From Bradyrhizobium sp. 21 (GTDB taxonomy: Bacteria; Pseudomonadota; Alphaproteobacteria; Rhizobiales; Xanthobacteraceae): a stretch of DNA of 64,000 nt. Shown here in pieces: positions 61,485-64,000 of this stretch. The notes under the pieces are model-generated. The model had not been told where the DNA came from. It ran no database searches and saw only the letters and a list, made by a program, of their open reading frames with translations. The position numbers and the translations under genes were made by a program. Positions within the stretch are counted from its first letter, which is position 1; every line of letters starts with the position of its first letter. The stretch is from NCBI RefSeq assembly GCF_023073335.1, contig NZ_JADPJG010000003.1, positions 409,789 through 473,788 on the forward strand. Reading direction: 5' to 3'.

Positions 61485-62957
61485 GTGGCCAAATCGGAGT
61501 GGAGCTTCAGAAGCGCGGTCGAGCTGTCGGCCGCGCTGACCGCAAAGAAGGTCTCAGCGGTCGAACTGACACAGGACGCCATCGAGCGCATCGAACGGCA
61601 CGACGGCAAGATCAACGCGGTCTGCGTGCGCGATTTTGACCGCGCGCTCGCCAGCGCAGGCGAGGCGGACGCTGCGATCGGGCGCGGCGAGACCAGGCCG
61701 CTGCTCGGCGTGCCCATGACGATCAAGGAATCCTTTAACATAGCCGGCCTGCCGACGACCTGGGGTTTTGTGCCGCAGAAGGATTTCAAGCCGGCCGAGG
61801 ATGCGCTGGCGGTCAGCCGCATCAAGCAGGCCGGCGGCGTGATCCTCTGCAAGACCAACGTCCCGGTGGGACTCGGCGACTGGCAAAGCTACAACGACAT
61901 CTACGGCACCACCAACAATCCCTACGATCTCGGCCGCACGCCGGGCGGCTCATCCGGCGGCTCGTCGGCGGCCCTTGCCGCGGGCTTTGGCGCGCTGTCG
62001 ATCGGCTCCGACATCGGCGGTTCGCTGCGCGTGCCGGCATTTCACTGCGGCATTTATGCCCACAAGCCGACGATCAATCTCTGCCCCGCGCGCGGGGAAA
62101 CGCCGCCGCCCTTTCCGGCCATTCCGCGCGAGGGCGATCTCGCCGTCATCGGTCCGATGGCGCGCACGGCTATGGATCTCAGCTTGCTGCTCGACGTGAT
62201 GGCCGGGCCCGATCCGCTGGACGCCGGTGTCGCCTACAAGCTCGAGCTGCCGCCCGCGCGCCATCAGGCATTGCGGGATTTTCGCGTGCTGGTGATCGAC
62301 AGCCAGCCGTTATTGCCGTCGGACCGGGACGTCCGCGGCGCGATCGACAAGCTTGCCGCCGACCTGTCGAAGGCCGGCGTGACAGTCGCGCGCGAGAGCC
62401 CGCTGCTGCCGGATTTTACCGAGGCGTCGCGGCTTTACGTCCGCATGCTCATGGGATTCCTCGGCGCATTTTTCCTGCCCGACATGTACGCGGGCGCGCA
62501 GGTCGGCGCGAGCCAACTCTCGCCCGATGATCGGAGCCTTGGGGCCGAGCACCTGCGCGGCATTACCGCAAGCCATCGCGCCTGGGTGCTCGATGCCGGC
62601 GCCCGCGCCGCCCTGCGCGCGCAGTGGCGCACCCTGTTCAAGACGTTCGATGCGGTGATCTGCCCGATCATGCCGACACCGGCCTATCCGCACGATCATT
62701 CGCCGGACCAGGACGCGCGGCGCATCAGCATTGACGGCAAGGATTATCCCTATTCCGACCACCTCGCCTGGCCGGGCATCGCAACGCTACCCGGCCTGCC
62801 GGCGACGGCCGTTCCGCTCGGGCTTTCAAAGAGCGGCCTGCCACTCGGCGCACAGATCGTCGGTCCCTTCCTCGAGGACCGCACGCCGCTGAAGCTCGCC
62901 GAGCTGATCGAACGCGAGTTCGGCGGGTTCGTGCCGCCGAAGATGTTCGACGATTAA
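61485..62957 (+). CDS. Amidase (amidase signature family)
   Basis: A 490-residue amidase of the signature family: catalytic lysine in VPMTIKESFN, then GGSSGGSSAALAAGFGALSIGSDIGGSLRVPA providing the cis-serine and nucleophilic serine. GTG 61485 starts it, behind AGGAGAATGCC. It hydrolyses an amide to an acid and ammonia in the cytoplasm; the substrate is unknown. It may act as a stand-alone enzyme; neighbours give no pathway. Confidence 0.92.
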   Translation: MAKSEWSFRSAVELSAALTAKKVSAVELTQDAIERIERHDGKINAVCVRDFDRALASAGEADAAIGRGETRPLLGVPMTIKESFNIAGLPTTWGFVPQKDFKPAEDALAVSRIKQAGGVILCKTNVPVGLGDWQSYNDIYGTTNNPYDLGRTPGGSSGGSSAALAAGFGALSIGSDIGGSLRVPAFHCGIYAHKPTINLCPARGETPPPFPAIPREGDLAVIGPMARTAMDLSLLLDVMAGPDPLDAGVAYKLELPPARHQALRDFRVLVIDSQPLLPSDRDVRGAIDKLAADLSKAGVTVARESPLLPDFTEASRLYVRMLMGFLGAFFLPDMYAGAQVGASQLSPDDRSLGAEHLRGITASHRAWVLDAGARAALRAQWRTLFKTFDAVICPIMPTPAYPHDHSPDQDARRISIDGKDYPYSDHLAWPGIATLPGLPATAVPLGLSKSGLPLGAQIVGPFLEDRTPLKLAELIEREFGGFVPPKMFDD

Positions 62958-62962
62958 TTCCT

Positions 62963-63051
62963 TCGTCATTGCGAGCGAAGCGAAGCAATCCAGAAATCTA
63001 TCCGCGCAAAGACGCTGGATTGCTTCGTCGCAAGAGCTCTTCGCAATGACA
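62963..63051. repeat. Interspersed inverted repeat, GTCATTGCGAGCGAAG family (copy 2)
   Basis: CGTCATTGCGAGCGAAGCGAAGCAATCCAGA is inverted as CTGGATTGCTTCGTCGC...CGCAATGACAG. The same element is at 11627-11712. It lies between the convergent amidase and CinA genes. Confidence 0.85.
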
Positions 63052-63078
63052 GTGCAAATGCTTCGTGGGCGCCGGAGG

Positions 63079-63561
63079 TCACTGCTCCAAAGTCTTCAGC
63101 AGCAATTTCAACGCTGTCGCCGCGAAAATCTGCATGTTGGCGAAGCGGTCGCCGCTACCCGTCTCCAGCGTCATCACCTCTGCTGCGGATCCTGACACTG
63201 CCATGCAGCTGTGGCCCGCCGCATCGCCGTAGCGGTTGCCGGTGGGACCGGCGGCACCGGTCTCGGACAGACCCCAGTCGCAGTTGAAGCGGCTGCGCAT
63301 CCGCTCGGCCAGCAGTTGCGCGTAGGGCTCCGACGAGGAACGAAAGCCCTTCATGCCCTCGTCCGAAATATCCATCAGCACGCGCCTGGCATCGCGGGTG
63401 TAGACCACGGCGCCGCCGAGGAAATAGGCGGAGGCGCCGGGCACCGCGAGCAGGCTGGCCGAAATCAGGCCGCCGGTGGAGGATTCGGCCACCGCAATGG
63501 TCTGCCTGCGCGCGATCAGTTTCGCCGCGACCTGTTCCGCAATGCCGACGAGCTCTTTCAT
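63079..63561 (-). CDS. CinA C-terminal-domain protein (nicotinamide-nucleotide amidase family)
   Basis: A 160-residue protein consisting only of the CinA C-terminal domain: IAVAESSTGGLISASLLAVPGASAYFLGGAVVYTRDAR, then LSETGAAGPTGNRYGDAAGHSCMAV. It is the size of stand-alone PncC, which deamidates nicotinamide mononucleotide, but the second block is atypical (GPTGNRYGD for GPxGG), so exact activity is uncertain. It is divergent from the amidohydrolase gene at 63730. Confidence 0.87.
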   Translation of the reverse strand: MKELVGIAEQVAAKLIARRQTIAVAESSTGGLISASLLAVPGASAYFLGGAVVYTRDARRVLMDISDEGMKGFRSSSEPYAQLLAERMRSRFNCDWGLSETGAAGPTGNRYGDAAGHSCMAVSGSAAEVMTLETGSGDRFANMQIFAATALKLLLKTLEQ

Positions 63562-63729
63562 CCCTAATACCCCTTATTCCTTCGCAACTGAGCTCATCAT
63601 TCCTAGCATATGACAGAAGCCTTGGCCGAGTTGCGGGCGGCGGGCAGGCCTGCTTGAATGGCGGACAAGGCGGAGCGGTCAAGCGCGGCCCGCGAGAAGA
63701 CGTGACGAGGAAACGCAAAGGGAGACGTC

Positions 63730-64000
63730 ATGGCGTCCCTGATCGCCGGCGGGGTGGATTGCGATGTGCATCCGGCCGTGCCGCATCTGACCAGCCTGCT
63801 GCCGTACCTGAACGACTATTGGCGCGATCAGGTGACGACGCGCGGCATGGTCGATCTCATCTCGCAATCCTATCCGCAGAATTCGCCGATCACGGCGCGC
63901 CCCGATTGGCGTCCCGGAAGCGGCAAGCCGGGCGAGAGCCTGGCGGACATGCAGCGCCATGTGCTCGATCCCTTCCAGCTTTCGCATGCCATCTGCAATC
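63730..64000 (+). CDS. Amidohydrolase-family protein, ACMSD-like (3' partial)
   Basis: The first 90 residues of an amidohydrolase cut by the window end. It starts at ATG 63730 behind GGGAGA, and the N-terminus GVDCDVHPAVPHLTSLLPYLNDYW carries the metal-site D-x-H motif of the ACMSD (amidohydrolase 2) group. These enzymes decarboxylate or hydrolyse aromatic or semialdehyde substrates. Specific role unknown. Confidence 0.82.
   Translation, partial: MASLIAGGVDCDVHPAVPHLTSLLPYLNDYWRDQVTTRGMVDLISQSYPQNSPITARPDWRPGSGKPGESLADMQRHVLDPFQLSHAICN

Overview
The window is about 64 kb of high-GC chromosomal DNA that reads as Bradyrhizobium or a very close alphaproteobacterial relative. Supporting this are several branched-chain-amino-acid-type ABC systems, an mbfA-type iron exporter behind a perfect Irr/ICE box, a MlotiK1-like cyclic-nucleotide-gated potassium channel, a C1:A72 initiator tRNA, and many short GC-rich palindromic repeats between genes. 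I see no transposase, integrase, phage gene, rRNA or CRISPR array. About 54 protein genes, one tRNA and one probably frameshifted gene can be supported.

1-4.9 kb: the 3' end of an ABC solute-binding protein gene, a glycerate 2-kinase and a PAS-PAS-GGDEF-EAL cyclic-di-GMP protein. 4.9-22.1 kb: the most coherent block, which I read as a p-hydroxycinnamate (coumarate/ferulate) uptake and degradation locus like cou/tar of Rhodopseudomonas palustris. It holds a MarR regulator divergent from ABC permease/ATPase genes (one a permease-ATPase fusion), pobA divergent from a three-gene TRAP transporter plus a DUF3237 gene, then crotonase, feruloyl-CoA-synthetase-type ligase, 3-hydroxyacyl-CoA-dehydrogenase-like SDR, 4-hydroxybenzoyl-CoA-type thioesterase and the matching ABC binding protein. 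Together these would take a hydroxycinnamate to a 4-hydroxybenzoate-type acid, which PobA hydroxylates to protocatechuate. A flavin-split-barrel protein/LysR pair and a hotdog thioesterase sit inside the block.

22-32 kb: two separate GST plus WYL-regulator pairs with related palindromic operators, a YkgJ-type cysteine-cluster protein, a DUF3307 membrane protein, and a run comprising a membrane-anchored TAXI-domain protein, a small membrane protein, a CNG potassium channel and a crotonase. A DUF6157 gene with a probable one-base deletion follows. 32-44 kb: a small secreted protein, desaturase and MetX-like hydrolase, rubredoxin-ribbon MBL protein, MFS transporter, quinone oxidoreductase plus acyl-CoA ligase divergent from another ABC binding protein, a Tad-like vWA protein, a DUF2059 protein and OpgC.

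44-53 kb: a large cyclase-AAA-TPR protein, an unrecognised protein, a nuclease-fold protein, a haloacetate-dehalogenase-like hydrolase, a serine hydrolase, initiator tRNA and an SDR. 53-64 kb: CvpA, SDR, DUF3775, then MBL, FAH, GST, MBL and epoxide-hydrolase genes in one direction, mbfA, an amidase, a CinA-type amidase and the start of an amidohydrolase.

All functions are inferred by reading motifs and family resemblance; no database search was run.
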